Below the pieces are notes generated by a model. It was not told the DNA's origin, did not search any database, and saw only the letters and a program-made list of their open reading frames with translations. A program made the position numbers and the translations under genes. 64,000 nucleotides of DNA from Vibrio algarum (GTDB lineage: Bacteria; Pseudomonadota; Gammaproteobacteria; Enterobacterales; Vibrionaceae): positions 1,178,001 through 1,242,000 of the forward strand of contig NZ_JAQLOI010000003.1 in the NCBI RefSeq assembly GCF_028204155.1, given 5' to 3'. Within the stretch, counting starts at the first letter, position 1. Every line of letters begins with the position of its first letter. Positions 61,483-64,000 of this stretch are shown here, piece by piece.

Positions 61483-63336
61483 TCATCCGACCATATTTTC
61501 AGGTGCTAACGCACTATCCAACTGCTCTTTTGTTAGGAGTCGCTTCTCCAGAACCAGGTCATAAACGCTGCTTGCACTCTCAAGAGCTTCTTTTGCAATT
61601 CGAGTGCAAACCTCATAACCGAGGTAAGGGTTGAGGGCGGTAACAACACCAATGGAGTTTCTGATGTTTGCTGAGCATACCTCCCTGTTTGCTGTTATAC
61701 CTTGTATGCAGCGTACTCCAAGCGTATTCATACCATTTTTAAGGATCTCAATGGATTCGAAGAGGCTTTCAACCATCACTGGCTCCATCACGTTTAACTC
61801 TAGCTGTCCGGCCTCTGCTGCCATCGTAATAGTCAAATCATTACCTATAACTTTATAAGCGATCTGATTTACGACTTCCGGAATTACCGGGTTAACTTTA
61901 CCGGGCATAATAGAAGAGCCAGGTTGCATAGCGGGTAGGTTAATCTCATTGAGTCCGGCCCTTGGGCCAGAAGATAGTAAGCGGAGGTCATTGCAGATCT
62001 TCGAAAGCTTCACAGCCAATTGTTTCAATGCTGATGAGTACATGACCAAAGAGCCTGTATCATGGGTTGCTTCTATCAGATCGTCCGCCAGAACGATATT
62101 ACGGCCAGTAATGTTACAAAGATGAGGAATGACCTTTTCCCGATAAGCGGGTTCGGCATTCAGCCCTGTGCCGATGGCGGTACCCCCCAGGTTTACTGTC
62201 AGAAATGGGACACTACAGGTTTTCAGACGCTCAGCTTCATTACGCAAACTTGTGGCGAACGCCTGGAAGCTCTGACCAAGTGTCATAGGTACCGCATCCT
62301 GTAGCTGAGTTCGGCCCATCTTAAGCACATCTGAGAACTCATCTGCTTTTTCATCGATGTACTCAATGAGATTATCTACCTCTTGTAGCAGCTCATCGTT
62401 TGCTTCCAAAAGGGCGATTTTTATCGCTGTGGGATAAGCATCGTTGGTGGATTGTGAGCAGTTAACATGGTTATTGGGGCTACAGAATTGATATTCACCG
62501 CGCTGGTGGCCCAATATTTCAAGCGCACGGTTGGCTATCACTTCATTTGCATTCATGTTGGTCGAGGTACCCGCACCACCTTGAATCATATCGACGATAA
62601 AGTGGTTATGGAGCATACCCATAGATATCTCATCGCAAGCCTGACAAATAGCATGGGTGGTACTGTCGGAAAGGTTATCCAGCTCGTGGTTTGCTAGCGC
62701 GGCTGCTTTTTTTACTCCGGCCAAGCCTCGAATAAAACTTGGGTAGAAGTTAAGGCTGATACCGCTAATATCAAAGTTTTCTAGTGCCCTCAGAGTCTGA
62801 ATTCCATAGTAAGCAGTATCTGGAATCGCTTTGTCTCCAAGAAGATCATGCTCTGTTCGTTGACCATTCGTACGGTAGAGTTGAGCAATGTTTTCATAGC
62901 GGTTGTTGGCGTGTTCCATACGACGGATGATTATTTGTGAGATCGTCGCATACACTTTTGTCGCAAGTTCACCGTGTGAGTTAAAAAGCGTAAGTAACTG
63001 CTCTTTATCAAACCGGAAAACGGTCGTGTTCATGAGTGCTCTGGCACTTAAATCTTGCTTATATTCCGGGGCAATCAGTATGTTTTCCCCTATGAATTCA
63101 TAGCGGGAAAATACGGTGACGCTTTGTTCAGAACCATTTTTATCATCAAAAAGCTGTACGCTACCGGCAGCAATAATAAATAGTGTCTCGGCTCTGTCTC
63201 CTTTGTGAAAAAGGGCCTGTCCTGCACTTAATTGTTGTTGCTCTGCACACTTAGCAAATAGTTGTAGAGCGTGTTCAGGTATTTCCTGAAATAACTCAAT
63301 ATGGCGGAGACATTCAGTAATAGCTTGTATGTTCAT
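61483..63336 (-). CDS. Aspartate ammonia-lyase fused to a cyclic-nucleotide-binding-like domain
   Basis: About 617 residues. The last 455 are a full aspartase (L-aspartate to fumarate and ammonia), strongly similar to E. coli AspA: STNDAYPTAIKIAL, GRTQLQDAVPMTLGQ, SKICNDLRLLSSGPRAGLNE and the catalytic GSSIMPGKVNPVIPE. The first ~140 form a Crp/Fnr-like cNMP-binding beta-roll (ELFQEIPEHALQLFA, GEN in the phosphate cassette). The arginine of the cassette is not in its usual place, so cAMP binding is uncertain. No DNA-binding domain is present. The ATG at 63354 is an alternative start. Confidence 0.9.
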   Translation of the reverse strand: MNIQAITECLRHIELFQEIPEHALQLFAKCAEQQQLSAGQALFHKGDRAETLFIIAAGSVQLFDDKNGSEQSVTVFSRYEFIGENILIAPEYKQDLSARALMNTTVFRFDKEQLLTLFNSHGELATKVYATISQIIIRRMEHANNRYENIAQLYRTNGQRTEHDLLGDKAIPDTAYYGIQTLRALENFDISGISLNFYPSFIRGLAGVKKAAALANHELDNLSDSTTHAICQACDEISMGMLHNHFIVDMIQGGAGTSTNMNANEVIANRALEILGHQRGEYQFCSPNNHVNCSQSTNDAYPTAIKIALLEANDELLQEVDNLIEYIDEKADEFSDVLKMGRTQLQDAVPMTLGQSFQAFATSLRNEAERLKTCSVPFLTVNLGGTAIGTGLNAEPAYREKVIPHLCNITGRNIVLADDLIEATHDTGSLVMYSSALKQLAVKLSKICNDLRLLSSGPRAGLNEINLPAMQPGSSIMPGKVNPVIPEVVNQIAYKVIGNDLTITMAAEAGQLELNVMEPVMVESLFESIEILKNGMNTLGVRCIQGITANREVCSANIRNSIGVVTALNPYLGYEVCTRIAKEALESASSVYDLVLEKRLLTKEQLDSALAPENMVG

Positions 63337-63369
63337 GGTTCTTCGGTTTCTCATGCAAAGATAATAGAA

Positions 63370-63391
63370 AAAGCTCCCGTTAAGGAGCTTT
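63370..63391 (-). terminator. Terminator between the SDR and aspartase genes
   Basis: On the minus strand the stem AAAGCTCC/GGAGCTTT with a 6-base loop runs into TTTTTC. It closes the SDR gene and makes the aspartase gene depend on its own promoter just downstream. Confidence 0.85.
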
Positions 63392-63413
63392 GGTTATGGT
63401 TAAATTAGAGGCA

Positions 63414-64000
63414 TTATCGAACGGTATCCTTTACAACTTTAAAGCTATCCCATGCTTGACTAGTAGGCATGACTTCAAGGCTATTGATGTTGATGTGGGA
63501 CGGCTGTTCTGCTACCCAGAAAATAATGTCGGCGATATCTTCAGGCTGGAGCGCATTCGTGTCTTCGTAGATGGCGTTGTATTTTTCTTGATCGCCATTA
63601 AAACGTACTAGGCTAAATTCACTTTCTGACAAACCAGGTTCAAGGCTGGTGACTCTTATTCCGGTACCAGCAAAATCACTCCTTAGATTACGGGAAAATT
63701 GCTGGACAAAAGCCTTACTGGCACCATAAACGTGTGCTCCGGGATATGACCAGTTGGAAGCGATACTCGCAAGATTAATAATGCTTGCTTTCGGTTGTGC
63801 CTTCAAAATAGGGAGTAGTGTATGAGTAACATTGACCAAACCAGTGACGTTGGTGTCGATCATGGTATGCCAGTCTTTAAGGTCGGCCTGGTCCGCAGGC
63901 GATGCGCCTAACGCCAGACCAGCATTATTTACCAAGACTTCAATTCGTTTAAATTCTGGTGGAAGCGCGTCGATTAACTTGCATACCTGTTCCGAGTCAC
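63414..64000 (-). CDS. YdfG-like short-chain dehydrogenase, N-terminus outside the window
   Basis: The last 195 residues of an SDR; the nucleotide-binding glycine motif lies beyond the window. Visible are VNNAGLALG, the catalytic Ser in LASIASNWSYPGAHVYGASKAF (Tyr and Lys in YGASK) and the ending INSLEVMPTSQAWDSF. These stretches are those of YdfG, an NADP-dependent 3-hydroxy acid/serine/malonic semialdehyde-type dehydrogenase. A strong terminator follows. Confidence 0.9.
   Translation of the reverse strand, partial: DSEQVCKLIDALPPEFKRIEVLVNNAGLALGASPADQADLKDWHTMIDTNVTGLVNVTHTLLPILKAQPKASIINLASIASNWSYPGAHVYGASKAFVQQFSRNLRSDFAGTGIRVTSLEPGLSESEFSLVRFNGDQEKYNAIYEDTNALQPEDIADIIFWVAEQPSHININSLEVMPTSQAWDSFKVVKDTVR

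Overview
The window is an AT-rich stretch of a marine gammaproteobacterial chromosome, most likely Vibrio or a close relative. This rests on a chromosomal Qnr-type pentapeptide gene, a NorR with every expected iron-ligand position, OmpV-like and other small outer-membrane barrels, and a typical mix of LysR, AraC, MarR and MerR regulators with metabolic genes. I see no rRNA, tRNA, CRISPR array, phage or intact insertion sequence.

Layout. 1-5.5 kb: end of an NTF2-like gene, GNAT, MazG, qnr, an endonuclease III relative, a MerR/carboxymuconolactone-decarboxylase pair joined by a textbook MerR promoter, and a frameshifted RluA-type pseudouridine synthase. 5.6-9.5 kb: three outer-membrane beta-barrels, a LysR and a lipoprotein. 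9.6-16.2 kb: VOC and ChrR-like cupin proteins, norR divergent from an MFS transporter, a PLP aminotransferase divergent from an AraC regulator, and a 30-residue lipoprotein missed by length cutoffs. 16.3-22.9 kb: a glucose-type ABC importer (binding protein, two permeases, ATPase) with its two-component system, the kinase frameshifted. 23.1-25.7 kb: a DUF1611 (DgcN-like)/PLP-racemase operon behind a candidate structured leader RNA. 25.8-33.9 kb: DUF924, MipA/OmpV, an AstE/AspA-like deacylase, a membrane GGDEF enzyme with two periplasmic binding domains, and a DUF2798/MarR pair with twin operators. 34.1-39.6 kb: quinone-reductase-like protein, then a glycyl radical enzyme with its activase, divergent from a TauE/SafE-type exporter, with FNR- and CRP-like sites between. 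40-50 kb: periplasmic binding protein, MCP, EEP phosphohydrolase, a large membrane protein, a small membrane protein behind CRP- and FNR-like sites, a LysR-LysE pair and a secreted alkylsulfatase. 50-64 kb: mogA, two P-loop kinases, two paralogous EamA exporters around a LysR, a methyltransferase, an AlkA-type glycosylase and ada; then a DegT aminotransferase, an aspartase fused to a cyclic-nucleotide-binding-like domain, and a YdfG-like SDR cut by the window end.

A recurring oddity is that at least seven single-base losses break otherwise well conserved genes, six of them in homopolymer runs and each repaired by adding one base. This looks more like systematic homopolymer under-calling, or possibly slippage, than seven independent decays, so the genes concerned are given with their restored extents. 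The most promising biology is the leader-controlled DUF1611/racemase operon, the glycyl radical/TauE locus, and the aspartase fusion.
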